DNA of 64,000 nucleotides from assembly GCA_024449915.1 (NCBI GenBank), contig JAMZAV010000305.1:248001-312000 (forward strand), read 5' to 3'. Shown one piece after another: positions 47,061-58,792 of this stretch. Every line of letters begins with the position of its first letter. Position 1 is the first letter of the stretch. The DNA is from Sweltsa coloradensis. Lineage: Eukaryota; Arthropoda; Insecta; Plecoptera; Chloroperlidae. The notes below the pieces were generated by a model that did not search any database, was not told the DNA's origin, and was given only the letters and a program-made list of their open reading frames with translations. The translations under genes were made by a program, and so were the position numbers.

Positions 47061-47270
47061 TTGAGTAGAATGTTGTTGTTTGTTGATAGTGTTATAAAAC
47101 CACAAAATATGGATATGAACCCAACAAATGCCTGGCTCATTGTAAGCCAGTCATGTAGCCAAGGGGACTGCCAACTTGTCAGATGGAATGCGGCACGTGC
47201 ACTCGTAATATCACTTGCCGACAATGAAGACAAAACTACAAGTTTTTTGTCAATACAACAAACAAGGTAA
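47061..47270 (+). other. Unassigned open frame ending at a splice donor
   Basis: This 69-codon frame contains NAWLIVSQSCSQGDCQLVR and ends AACAAG|GTAAAC, a good donor context. It has balanced amino-acid use unlike the shadows around it. It lies on the strand opposite the DAZAP1-like gene. It may be an exon of an unknown transposon or gene; no partner was found. Confidence 0.2.
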
Positions 47271-48310
47271 ACGATTTTTGACATACTACTATACTACTAT
47301 ACTCCAAAGAGCATATTATCATAATATAAATGAAATATACACAAACAAATAATTGAAACAATAACTGTTTTTAAAATCTATGACCAAGGGCTGACAGTTT
47401 GAACTTGCATGTTTTTTAGAGAAAGCTATGCAATTTCAAATCGTTCAAATAGGTGTACATAGAGAAGACTAACCAGTTACCATTATTGCAGCGCACTGAG
47501 AAAAGCCAGTGCCTCGACCCCCTGGTCTTTCTGGACAAGCCTGATGGTTTCTTCAGGGAATGTAGGATTCAAGTAACCCAATATGTAGTGGGTTAGGACT
47601 AGGGATGGCGTCAGTTAATCGTATTACCCGTTTCGTGAATACATGACAAACTGTGACGAACGCTCAGTCCTCTCCCTGCCGGTCGTATCACGAATTGTTA
47701 CGCTGTATAAGAAAGGGAGACGTGGGACATGGTCACAAGTGCTTCATGGCCGGTACAAAACCTTAGCAACATCTCTCGCTCAAACTACTGTCTTAAATAA
47801 TAGATTGTTATCACTAGTTGGAACCAGTTCCGAGTTTTACTGGCCGATGTTATTTCTACCACACTCACTTTGTTGCACGGTGTTCAATGACCATAGAATT
47901 TAGAATCATAGAATTTTAAATCTTTGGTGCACAGGAAATAACTTCCCCATTCGTCAAATTATAAAAACTCGTAAGTTTATGTTGAGCATAGATCAAGTTT
48001 TCAGTTTCAAATTTAAATCCTCCAGTTGTAAAGCATGCATTGTAATCATACCAAGTTAACTACGCATTAAAGACCACTTCCAAGTACCCGATTTGACAAG
48101 GTAAACTTTACAAAGTTTATCATTTGTGTGACAGAGTGGGTCGACTAAATACAAATGTATTCATTTTATTAACGAAAAAAACTGTTTCAGGCATAAGTTG
48201 TCTTGGTCTGTCAACAGAAAAGAAACCTCCCACTCTACTACACGTTACAGGGCACTACGCTGAGGTACTGCTACAAGACGCGCATGCTCAACTATCTACG
48301 GTTCACTCAC

Positions 48311-48415
48311 CCTGGGGACCAGGGGGGCCTTGGGAAGGTCCATGAGGGCCATTCTGTGCCATATTCCAATTCCAGTTCCCCCCATACCCTGATTGGGTGG
48401 ACTGACCAGGGGGCC
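48311..48415 (-). CDS. DAZAP1: DAZAP1-like RNA-binding protein, Gly/Pro/Trp/Asn-rich exon
   Basis: Minus strand: acceptor TGATTGCAG, donor CAGG|GTGAGT. Two bases complete a codon, then PPGQSTQSGYGGNWNWNMAQ and NGPHGPSQGPPGPQ, ending with one base. It fits in phase with the exon at 41950-42092. The intron between them is 6.2 kb. The composition is typical of the region after the RRMs in DAZAP1/hnRNP proteins. The RRM exons must lie above 48415 on the minus strand or outside the window. Confidence 0.75.
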
Positions 48416-48974
48416 CTGCAATCATACCAACACAACACCCAATGCAAATGCCCAAGTTAGAAATGAAACAAAGCTATTGAATTATTAAATCTAACTGTAA
48501 ATACTCAAAAGCAGGTGGGCTTAAAATTAACAACGGCTATTAGGGTTAATTTGATCCTTATAAAATTCCCGACTGGTTTTATGTAGTATATACTAAAGTA
48601 AAAATTTAGAACAGGCTATTACCATGCACGTTAATAACGTAGAAAAACATAGGAAATCCAATCCAATGTCATACACTTTAAAATGAAGTAGGTACAACTG
48701 ATATTTTTCATGCAAGAATAATCTATAATCCGATTGGAATAATCATGAGTAAGATAAAAAAGTATCTCGACCCTAGCCACGACTGTTCTAATCCTAAAAG
48801 TAGTGGCTAGCAACTAATTTCTTCTAGAAGGCTATGGTGGCTTAACAAGTGTGTAGGGGAAGAGAGATATCACAGAGAGAGCTAAGGATGTGTAACTTAA
48901 TAAGAATTCAACAGCTACGTAGTCGAGAGCAAGAACACCGATGGCAAACTGCCCGCTCCGCGCCGGTCACCGAA

Positions 48975-49690
48975 CGAATTGATATCGAGCAACTGCGCCT
49001 GCTGCTGACTAGTGGAGGTAGGGGACGGGAGGAGGAGAGGTGGGCTCTGAACGAGTTATCGAGCAACTGCACCTGCCGCTGATCAGTGGAGGTAGGGGAG
49101 GGGAGGAGTAGAGGTGGGCTCTGAACGAGTTATCGAGCAACTGCACCTGCCGCTGACCAGTGGAGGTAGGGGAGGGGAGGAGTAGAGGTGGGCTCTGAAC
49201 GAGTTATCGAGCAACTGCGCCTGCTGCTGACCAGTGGAGGGAGGGGAGGGGAGGAGTAGAGAGGTGGGCTCTGAACGAGTTATCGAGCAACTGCACCTGC
49301 CGCTGACCAGTGGAGGTAGGGGAGGGAAGGAGTAGAGAGGTGGGCTCTGAACGAGTTATCGAGCAACTGCACCTGCCGCTGAGCAGTGGAGCGAGTGAGT
49401 AAGCCATGTGTTGAGTACCCGGGAACATCCCCTTTCCTCCCCTATACATAAGGATGGGTCTAGCCCAGTATGGGGAATGATGCCGCTGAGCAGTGGAGGT
49501 AGGGGAGGTGAAGAGTAAAGAGGTGGGCTCCGTATGAGCTATCGAGCAACTGCACCTGCCGCTGAGCAGTGGAGGTAGGGGAGGTGAAGAGTAGAGGTGG
49601 GCTCTGTGAACGAGTGACGTGCAACTGGGCCTGCCGCTGACCAGTGGAGGTAGGGGAGGTGAAGAGTAGAGGTCGACTCTGAACGAGTGA
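48975..49690. repeat. Minisatellite, ~73-78 bp unit
   Basis: About nine copies of a unit containing ATCGAGCAACTGC(A/G)CCTGC, AGTGGAGGTAGGGGA and GGTGGGCTCTGAACGAG. Spacing of the AGTGGAGG word grows from 73 to 78 bp along the array. The array is interrupted near 49395-49475 by unrelated sequence (GTGAGTAAGCC ... GGAATGATG). It lies upstream of the exon at 48311-48415. Confidence 0.95.
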
Positions 49691-49968
49691 CGTGCAATTT
49701 GAAAAAAATAGTTTGAAATAATTGAATTTTATGACAAAATGAGCCTTTATAATTTAAGTTTTTATACTGAAATTAAAGAACAAAATGAAGACTTTATTTG
49801 CTATTTTTCAGGGTCCCTATGTACATATTGTACCCAGCCCATCAAGCTGTATTTTATGGCCTTGTTTTCTTTTCCAACCGGAATAGTGTAAAACTGTAGG
49901 TAACTCTTCTATGCAATCAGCATTTAATAAATTAAGGACTGAATTAATTGAAAATATAGTTTCTTACA

Positions 49969-50722
49969 CTAGGAAAATGCTTAAGTCCCGCCGCGTTGTT
50001 GGATGAGCGTAATTGGTGCATTGAGTTGCCATGTGTTATGCGGATTTTCTGTTGTTTTGTGAAAAAATCATTACAAAGTTGAAGATTTTTTTAAAGTAAA
50101 TTAAATTAAATAAAAATTAACTTAATTTGTTAATTTTTTAATTAATCGTAATTTAAAAAAAGGAAAAAATCGTAATATTGAAATTTTTATAAGAAATAAT
50201 TATTCGATTGCGCACAAATTTTACAAGAATATATTAATTTATAAAATTAAGGTTCTGTGAAAAAATCATTACAATAGGATAAAGCATGTAGGTGTTATAA
50301 CTTAAGAATTGTTTTAAAAAAGAAAAAAAACGTAAAATTTCGATTTTTATGAGAAATAGTTTTTCGATTGCGCTCAAATTTCACACGAATACCCAAATTC
50401 ATAAAATTAAGGTTCTGTGAAAAAATCATTAAAATCGGATAAAGCATGTAGGTGTTATAAGCTGAAGAAATTATTTAAAAATCGAAAAAAATCGTAAAAT
50501 TGCGATTTTCATGAGAAATAATTTTCCGATTGCGCTCAAAAACGTGGCAGTTCTTGGTTCAGAGATTTCAAAGGCCTCCATAAAATTTCATCGCAATTGG
50601 AGTATCGGTTTAGCCGGAATCGTGTTAACAGACACACAAAAATACAGGGAAAAAAGAAAAAAAAACATTACGGATTTTTTTCTCCAGTGTTGTGAAATGG
50701 AATCTTCGCTTTGCTCATCCAA
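49969..50722 (-). mobile_element. Helitron-like non-autonomous element, family B copy B3
   Basis: CTAG at 49969-49972 (3' end) and CCAA at 50719-50722 (5' end), with T and A as host flanks in Helitron orientation. The 3' hairpin region and subterminal inverted word TGGATGAGCG are as in other copies. Three versions of the internal block (AAAAATCATTACA/AAATCGG, then ATAAAGCATGTAGGTGTTATAA) occur in tandem. Confidence 0.8.
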
Positions 50723-50830
50723 TTATTCTTGGAGAGAACCTTCCTCACTAGTACATATTAATTTGTGTTTATTTACAGGCTAATCGGAATGGCACACAAT
50801 AATTCAAGAATCGGAATCGGCCCACCTCTA
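50723..50830. mobile_element. Right end of a hAT element of the 42239 type
   Basis: AATCGGAATCGGCCCACCTCTA at the right matches the right terminus of the element at 42239-43224. The left part is missing or displaced by the adjacent Helitron copy B3. Confidence 0.45.
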
Positions 50831-50855
50831 GTTTTAATTTTGTGGTTACTCCCAG

Positions 50856-51508
50856 ATGGAAAAAATTACACGTGGAGTAGAACCAGCCATTTTGGCACTC
50901 CCCGACAAGAAGGCAGAAGATTTACACCAAGACACAGTTAGGATTTTAAAGATAGCAAAACCACCCAGTTGTAACATACCCGCCGCGGAAATGACAGCTG
51001 AAAGATAATACTGATTTGACTATATTACCCGCCAACAAGGGAAATGTAATGGTTGTTTTAAATTCAGCCGATTATAAAAGCAAGATGGGCAAACTTTTAG
51101 CCAACCCAGCTTATAAACCCCACCGCGCCAACCCAACCACATACTTGGAAAAAACTACTAAAGTGGTGATCAATTGACATTGAATCACAAAAATATTTAA
51201 TACCTTGCAAAAAATCATCAAAATGTCCCAAAATCTATGGACTTCTTAAAATTCACAAAGGTGTACTCTTAAGACCCATTGTGAGTGCCATTGGTTTACC
51301 CACTCAAGCGTTACCGAAATGCGTTGCTAAACGATTGCAACCCTACACCGAAGACGCAGGGTTTTAAATTTTTAAAATGCTTTGCACTTTATAGAATGTA
51401 TAAAAAAGCTTTGGGTGCAATCTTTATGGTGAGTTTTGACGTGGTCTCGCTATTCATTCAAGTACCAGTTAAAGAGTCGCTCGAAATTATTTTAAGACAC
51501 GTATAAAC
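50856..51508 (+). pseudogene. Penelope-like element reverse transcriptase, decayed
   Basis: Fragments in several frames match Penelope-like RTs: RGVEPAILALPDKKAEDLHQ near the start, LPANKGNVMVVLNSADYKSKM, KIYGLLKIHK followed by LRPIVSAIG, and SFDVVSLFIQVPVKESL near 51430. Stops and frameshifts break it. The element resumes after a hAT insertion at 51509-52292, with AEHCLMNTYIITYE-like sequence near 52325-52370. Strand follows from the order of motifs. Confidence 0.75.
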
Positions 51509-52292
51509 TAGGGTTGCCGTCGATAATCGAAATATCGATCGATTATCGATATCAGTAATATGATAATCGATTCAAGTATTTTGATATGATGATTATCGAT
51601 TTTCGCGGTTTACCGTGCTTAAAAATGCCGCGCTATTGAATCAACGCACCAATTGGTTGTCGAAGTAGCCAATAGCTGCTCAAGTATAACGACACGCCCA
51701 CCGACACCAGTACTCATGCGCTCGCAGCGCGAGACGAAAACATCGCCTGATCGCCGCATCGCGATGTATTCAGTACGGCTCGACGTGTTGTGGCGTAAAC
51801 TTCTCTAGCGTCAGTCTGCCCAATTATATTGAATTTGTGATGTTTCTTCCGTCCCAAAGAGGACCTTTACCATTACTTGTGACGCCGCCAACAAGATGAG
51901 TCAAGTGTGGCATTTTTTTTTAAATTCAAAGAACGACGACGAGGGGGTCGGGAGGAGATAATTCTGAGCTGGAATGTCGAGGATATCTCGCTCGCTAGAT
52001 GCGACCATCGCGGGCTTGTACTGTCGGAACATGTTAAAAGTCACACCCCATGCAACAAGACGTTGTGTTAAAATAAAGGCTGTGTAATTGTAATTTAGCC
52101 CTCAATTTTACTTTTAAACATTCTAATCCTTAATGATCTCTTGTATTATTAGTATTACAATTTTGCGTTTTCCAACTTTCTAGGCTTAATTTGGAATTTG
52201 ATATGATAATCGAATTGGGTCTATGATATCAATATATTTCGATGTGATAATCGATTCCATGCCTCCGATTTTCACATCAAACGGCAACCCTA
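51509..52292. mobile_element. hAT element (TAGGGTTGCCGT ends) inside the Penelope remnant
   Basis: TAGGGTTGCCGT and ACGGCAACCCTA bound a 784-bp element. It is flanked by perfect GTATAAAC duplications (51501-51508 and 52293-52300). ATCGAT/ATTATCG motifs are dense at the ends. Near 51895 a frame starts MSQVWHFFLNSKNDDEG, resembling the beginning of a BED-finger transposase, then stops. It is therefore probably a deletion derivative of an autonomous hAT. Confidence 0.9.
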
Positions 52293-52384
52293 GTATAAAC
52301 TCCCTACCCACCTAATTACACTTGCAGAACACTGTTTGATGAACACGTATATTATTACATATGAGAAACAAATCTATTAAGAAC
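52293..52384 (+). pseudogene. Penelope-like element, continuation after hAT
   Basis: The sequence following the hAT carries a reading typical of the RT part after the catalytic palm (LAEHCLMNTYIITYEKQ-like). It ends abruptly where sequence related to the TAGGGCTGTGCGAG hAT interior begins. Confidence 0.55.
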
Positions 52385-52389
52385 GACTC

Positions 52390-52750
52390 GAAGCAGTAGA
52401 ATGCAAACTTGGCTCTATCTCTTTCTCATGTGGGAAAACCTCTCACTTCTATCGCCCGCGCTAAAGCTCTCGTCGCAAGATAAGACTGGGAAAAAAAGAA
52501 GATAAGCCCAGGAATAACAAGCCAATGCGTCGTGATTATGAATTTCGTGAATCGGTTGAAACATGATCGCATCGCAATTCTACTTCAACATAGTTCCACG
52601 TCGACCTGTGCGAGTTGGTTAAATCGTAAGCGCACCTAGTTCGCGCAGGCTATGCCAGACACTGCTCGAGCTCGGGATATATCGCCGCATCTACCTGTCT
52701 TGCACTCACTCGTAGGCATGGGCACCACTCACTGGGCGGGCGGGCGGACG
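52390..52750. repeat. Fragment matching the interior of the TAGGGCTGTGCGAG hAT MITE
   Basis: GCAGTAGAATGCAAAC, CTCATGTGGGAAAACCT and ATCGCCCGCGCT(A/G)AAGC(T) match 25370-25470, followed by similar GATAAGCC(C/A)AGGAA segments. Ends are not present. Confidence 0.65.
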
Positions 52751-53559
52751 GAAGCACGTATCGGCTCACAACGCGCTGCGGGCGATAGTGGTACTTAGCG
52801 GTGATTGACAGCTGCCAGGCAGTGTACTAGTCATTGAAAAACATCAGTATATACTTTTAAAACATCGCAAATTTCGGGTCCGGTTGAAGTTGTAAGTTTA
52901 ATTTAATTCCTTCACATGGAGTGACATGTGAAAAAAAAGTATAATAATTGACCAAAATCCTTTGTTGAAACCGATAACCATTCAAAACCCGTTTGTTATA
53001 TAAGTTTATTTTAACATATAAATTGATCATTTTTGCAAGTAAATAAAAATTACTTCTCAAAAACCGAATTTTCATTAAAAACGAGTTCGTAAAAAGTGGG
53101 CCCCGACTGTAGACACTGTGTGCTATTTACATTTTCACCTCACATTCCCGTAGAGTTCCTAGGCTGCGCCAAATGTAATAAACGCCCATGTCAGGGTTAC
53201 ATTTTTTTTTTTTACGGATTTTGAGGGTGCATAACGGATCAATGGATATTATGGTCAATTTACGGATATTTTGTTAATCTTATTTTCAAGCTTATTTTCG
53301 TAAATTTGTATCTGCGCAGGCTAATTGGCATTGAAAATATTGAAGGCAGTGAGGTATGTGCACAGTCAGTGAAGTATCTACAATGGCTGGAAATGACTGG
53401 ATATGAACTCCCATTGGCCGAGGCAACCGACCAAACAAAGATGTGTCCCAGTCATTGTAGATACTGAGACTGAGAGAGTAGCAAGTGACAATGAAGGGAA
53501 AATGGTACCTGAATTTATTTTGCATCGTATTTGTTGTTCAAGTTTGGATTAATGATATT

Positions 53560-54145
53560 TTGGATGAGCGAAACAGAGAATTCAATTTCACTGATCCCCC
53601 AAAAAATTTAGCTCGGATGTTTTTTTCTTTTTTGTACCTATTTTTGTCTGTTTGTTCGCTCTCTACCGGGCCAACGGCATATGCGATCTTGATAAAAATT
53701 GGAGGGGACCTTCGAAATCTCTGAACTTAAGACTTGCCACGTTTTTGGGTACAATCGAAGAAATATTTCTCACGAATATCGTACTTTTACGATTTTTCAT
53801 TTATTTTTAGTGCGATATTTTTGTGACATTTGGGCCAATTCTGACCAAACGGGTGGGGCTACAACGTTTATATTTTACATGGACATTAAGGTTATGGTGA
53901 TGTATTGCTTTTTTAAAAAAAAAGTTGAAAAAGTTAGCCAGAACCAGAATCCATAGAATAAAGGTTTTAATATGAGTTTTTTTTTAGGTTTATAATAACA
54001 AGTAACAATAGAAACTTGACAACAACCACCTACAATGCATTCAAAAAGCACTTGCCAAGGAAAAGTGGTCCCACGCAAACTAAAAACTTCCAAAAAAAGC
54101 TCATCCAATAACGCGACTAAAAAAAGCGTTTGCGAAGCTTCCTAG
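53560..54145 (+). mobile_element. Helitron-like family A copy A6 (degenerate)
   Basis: The element starts TTGGATGAGCGAAAC and ends CTTCCTAG at 54138-54145 with T following. The subterminal inverted GCTCATCCAA is at 54098-54107. The hairpin region is altered (GCGTTTGCGAAGCTT instead of GCGTTTTC). Internal blocks match family A. Oriented oppositely to A1-A5. Confidence 0.7.
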
Positions 54146-54880
54146 TGTTAAGTACATATAATCGTGATTTAACATTGAGAAAATTTAAATTTTTATGATT
54201 ACACTACGAAAGTTGCAGAGAGAATTGGAGAAGAATGTATGAAAATAATGTTATTTGCAGACTATCTTTTGGTGTGGGGAGAGGATGAAGAGGAGGTACA
54301 ATCTCAAGTTGATGTGTGGAGTGTGGTGGCAGGAGAATATGGACTGGTGTTTGGAAGTGGCAAGAGTGAAACTATGCTGATGACACGAGATAAAGCTAAG
54401 AATGTTAGGATTCTACTAGGACAGATTTTAAAGCAAGTGGAGAATTTTAAGAACATGAGTATAGTAGCATGCGATGGAAGGATTCAACCAGAGATAGGAA
54501 AAAGGACGCAGCAAGCTGTGGGGTTATTCCAATCTATCCGAGATCTCATTTGGAACATAGAAGTACCAAAGAAGTGCAAGGTTACCATCTACCAGATCTA
54601 CTTTGTTCCAATACTGACATATGCAGCAGAGACTTGGAATATGACAACAGTGGATGAGAGCCTTGTGCAGGCTGTAGATATGAAGTTTTTGAGAAGCATT
54701 GTAGGTAAGACTAGATGGGACCGAATACGGAATGAGGATATCCGAGATCAAGTAGGCGTGAGGAATTTAAAGGAGTGAATTGGAGAGAGAAGATTAAAGT
54801 GGTTCGGATATGTCAAAAGGATGGAAAGATTGAGATTACCGAGAAGGATGATGGAATTGGAAATTCAAGGTACTAGTGCA
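54146..54880 (+). pseudogene. LINE reverse transcriptase fragment with damaged catalytic box
   Basis: The open frame 54239-54778 reads LFADYLLVWGEDEEEVQ, then FGSGKSETMLM, PILTYAAETWNM and MKFLRSIVGKTRWDRIRNED, the palm-thumb order of RTE/CR1-like non-LTR elements. The catalytic FADD box is FADY, losing the second Asp. After the stop, RLKWFGYVKRM continues in the same frame. Both ends are truncated. Confidence 0.8.
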
Positions 54881-55399
54881 AGAGCTAATTCCTGTAGAAC
54901 CGATATTAACGAAATTGGCTCAACCCACTTAACCTCAAATCTGACTTGACCACGTATGTAGTAGTATGCACCTTTTGAAACATCTCTAGGGAGGATGTCA
55001 CTTTGAATTGTGGTATACGTTTTTTTAGCAGCCATTTTGTTTTTGGATGTGCAATCATTGAAAAGCTTTCGGTACTTTCTTAAAATGTACATAGCTCATG
55101 ACACAGTTAACCGGTTTTATTTTTTCTTATACCGATTTGTAGGTAATTGTATGTTCTAACTATTGTTTACAACCAATTTTTGATGGTAATATGATTGCAT
55201 TGTTAAAAAAATGCAGACATGGCAAAAATAGTGTAAATAATTTTATTAAAATGTGATTCAAGCATAAATTCACAAATTATTTTGGTCAGTTAGCGCTACG
55301 TTTTTACTTTTTATACATTATTAAGATTTATAAAACTAACTCATGGACAACATAATATATAAAAAATACGGATTATTGCACGTTTGAGTACATAAGCGT
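54881..55399. other. Gene-free stretch
   Basis: AT-rich sequence between the LINE fragment and the palindrome. No exon, repeat unit or RNA gene was recognised. Confidence 0.4.
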
Positions 55400-56479
55400 T
55401 GAAGGCTGAGCATTTTCAGTGGATTGTACGCTATTTCTATGATTTTCATCCAACTTCATTTTGGCATTGCTAGTGTAGAATAACATTTTAGTAGTTCCAA
55501 CAAACAATACATGCAAATGGTAAAATTGAATGATATTAAAAATGCAATTTAAAGATTTTTGCAGAATAGTCGATTTTCTGGAATTTCCAGTTTCAAAAGT
55601 GGAAAAAAGTGATTTTCAAAAATTTATTTGCTGGCACTTGTATTCTTGGAAAGTATAATTTAAGAGTTTTTGAAGGTTCTCTGAAAATTTAATCTAATTC
55701 GGAGAAGTCGTCTGTCCTGGACAGCAAAGAAATTAACGCGGACATGTTCAAAAAATCAAAAACGTCCGAGGAAATGGTGCAACAATAGTTCATTGGAAGT
55801 CACAAGCATAAAAATCTAGAAAAAGGTAATTTATGACTTAATGAACAATAATTGATATGGATTCATTGAAGATTTTACTCCATAACTCACTGGAGGTCAA
55901 AAAATTAAGATCTTCATAAAAAAACAATTTTACTCTAAAAATCATATTTTTGGAATCTGTTTAATCCTCATTATTGGTTTATCATGTAATAATTTTGCAA
56001 AAAATATTTTTATACGAAATTTGGAACTTTTTGTGAATTATTACATGATAAACCAATAATGAACAGATTCCCAAAAATATAATTTTTAGAGTAAAATTGT
56101 TTTTTATGAAGATTTTAATTTTTTGACCTCCAGTGAGTTAATGGAGTAAAATCTTCAATGAATCCATATCAATTATTGTTCATTGGGTCATGAAGTACCT
56201 TTCCTTTCCCCAAATTTTTATGCTTGTGACTTCTAATGAACTATTTTTGCACCATTTCCTGTGACGTTTTTGATTATTTGAACGTGTGCGCGTTAATTTC
56301 TTTGCTGTCCAGGACAGACGACTTCTTCGAATTAGATTAAATTTTCAGAGAACCTTCAAAAACTCTTAAATTATACTTTCCAAGAATATAAGTGCCAGCA
56401 AATAAATTTGTCACATGAAAATCGTACTTTTCCACTTTTGAAACTGAAGATTCCATAAAATATACTATTCTGCAAAAAT

Positions 56480-57698
56480 TAGGGCTGTGCGAGTCTCGAC
56501 TTTTCGAGATTCGAGCGAGATTAAAGTGCTGCTCGAATCTCGCTCGATCTCGAGATCATACTGCTCGGAAAAACGAGTCTCGCTCGATCTCGATCTCAAA
56601 TTGCTCGAAAAATCTAGTCTTGAGATATCTCCGTCACGGACCACGGTGGTCGTAATTATGCGGGACCTTGCGTTATGCGACGTGGTAAAGTAATATTTAT
56701 TCCCCGATTTTTGCGTAATAATTTCATATTGCCATGCCACATTGCCGAGAAATCTCTAGGCCTAGATGAGCTAGGCCAATGGCTATAGGCCTAGGCCTGA
56801 GTCCCGGTTCCATTCCGTGATCGGAGCTTTGATAAACCCGAAGATCGGAGGCCTAGGGCCTACTAACAAATGACGCATAAAATAGGCTTCACTTTAAAAC
56901 ACTTTCCTCTACAGAACGAAAGCTAGGCTAGGTACTTCTAGCACTAGCATACACCCAATAAATGACAACAAGACATCCATCTACATTTTATTTTAGGCCT
57001 AGACGAAATTTCACAAATTCGTTGCCAATGCGCATGCGTCTGTCGACGCGCACACAGATCGCGCATTTTGACTGGTCACTGGTAGCGCACTCTATCGTGC
57101 GAGCTACTGAACTGAAGTGTGATTTGTGAAGTTGGCGGTAGAGAGCAGAGAGCACTTTATCGACTCGTTATCGACTCCAACGGAGAAACTACTTTATCGG
57201 TTTCTTACGACATTCATTAAAGGATCCTTGATTAAGGGGTATCACACTGAGGCCGCTGTAGGTGTTGTTACTTATTATTTTCACTACCAAATTAATGTGA
57301 TTAAACTAATAAAGTTAGAAACAAAAATTATATTTCGTTCAACATGTAGCCTAGGCCTAAGCCTAGGACCTCTGAGATAGGCTAGGGCTAAGCCTACTCC
57401 ACGCCTGCCCTAGGCCTACGCCCCTAAGCACTGAACTGAGAAATGTTTACTTTTTAAATATTATTTTTAAGTAGGCCCTATTTTTACTTTTAAAGCCGCC
57501 TAGGCCTAATTATTTTGTGTATAGGTGATTCTTTCTTTGGGGTCCTACAACAGGCCTAAGCCGGCTAATTTCAGTGCGCTCGATCGCGCTCGATCTCGCT
57601 TGATCTCGGATCTCGCTCGATCTCGAATCTCGCTCGAGATTCAAGATTTTTTTCAAATTCTCGCTCGACTTAAAAAAAAACCTGCTCGCACAGCCCTA
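56480..57698. mobile_element. hAT MITE (TAGGGCTGTGCGAG ends), copy 2
   Basis: The 1219-bp element has the same ends as 25148-26564 and perfect GCAAAAAT duplications (56472-56479 and 57699-57706). Subterminal CTCGATCTCGA repeats form overlapping frames on both strands that are not genes. AGGCCTA words are common in the interior. Confidence 0.9.
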
Positions 57699-58205
57699 GC
57701 AAAAATCTTTAATATCATTCATTATCAGCATTTTTAATATCATTTAGTTTTAACATTTGCATGTATTGTTTGTTGGAACTTAGGGGTGTGCGGGTACCCG
57801 AAATTTCGGGTCGGATATTTTGTGTCTGATCCGATTACTCTACGACGAGTTGGAAAATTCGCGTCGGGTATTTGCCACTCCAAGTTTGAATTTGTTGGTT
57901 GAGCCAGCGTGAACAAGGTCTATGCTGAAGAGGTTCGTAAAACTCTTGTTAGATCGCAGCACTGGCAACAAGTCGAAGCATCAAGTCGAAGTTTCTAGCC
58001 AATGAACGCACGGAATCGTTTCGTAATATCGATTCATGTCATGTACTACTCCCCTTGGCACTTCCTGCGACTTGTTGCACGTGGTTTAGGCCTAAGTCAC
58101 GATTCAGGTTTTGGAAATGTTTTACAAGCACGCTGAGCACTACTACATTTACGTAGGGCTATTGTACTTTGTTTAAATTGTTAAATTGATATTCTTCGTG
58201 CTAGA

Positions 58206-58620
58206 ATGGATGTAGAAGGCGGCGAGAGTGACGTGGATGGAGATGTTGAAAGTGACGATTTACGTACCGGTACTCTTAGCCCTACTATCAAGTCGGCGAT
58301 ATGGCTCCACTTCGTCAAATTGGCGAATTCCCAAATTAAGTGTAATTATTGCAATGCAATTTTTAAAAACCTTTACGGTTATACGACGTGCCTCCAGCGT
58401 CATTTAAAGAAGCATCCGTCCCAGTTCAATAAATTCAAAGTAGAGGACGAGAAAAGGAAAAATGATAGGGAGCTTCAAAGACAAGCAACTAGGCCTAGGC
58501 TAGGCCTATGACCGCGGGTTCCAAACCCAAAGGCAAACAGACGAAGCTAAACGAACTCTTCAAAAGTAAACAGCCCTTGCCCTCAACTCACCCTACGGCA
58601 AAAAGAATAACAATGTAAGG
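58206..58620 (+). pseudogene. hAT transposase N-terminal BED zinc-finger exon
   Basis: The frame starts MDVEGGESDVDGDVES and has a BED-type finger: IWLHFVKLANSQIKCNYC (W, Cys-x2-Cys), then LQRHLKKHP (His-x4-His). It stops at 58511 inside an AGGCCTAGGCTAGGCCTA stretch. In another frame just after, KQTKLNELFKSKQPLPSTHP continues as in hAT transposases and ends at a donor-like AAT|GTAAGG near 58615. The AGGCCTA insertion seems to have broken the frame. Confidence 0.75.
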
Positions 58621-58792
58621 ATTTGATCTCTTGTTCTATAGGCCCTAGGCTAAGGCTAAGGCTAGGCCTAGGCTTTGTAAGAACATGACAGGTGAAGGCC
58701 AGAGTGTCTTTCACAGGTAGTTTCTATGTCCCAGCTGCCTGGCCATAGATATTCATGTATTATTTCCCATGTACCGTATATACATGTATAGT

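Larger units (their letters stand above)
43225..48310 (-). other. DAZAP1-like intron
   Basis: No exon of this gene was found between 42092 and 48311. The stretch contains a TIR element at 44552-46909, AGGCCTA-rich patches near 45440-45620 and 46270-46320, and an open + strand frame at 47061-47270 that ends at a good donor. The function of that frame is unknown. Confidence 0.5.

Noticed and set aside
56487..56740. Overlapping frames rich in Arg/Ser/Leu on both strands
   Set aside because: Produced by CTCGATCTCGA subterminal repeats of the hAT MITE.
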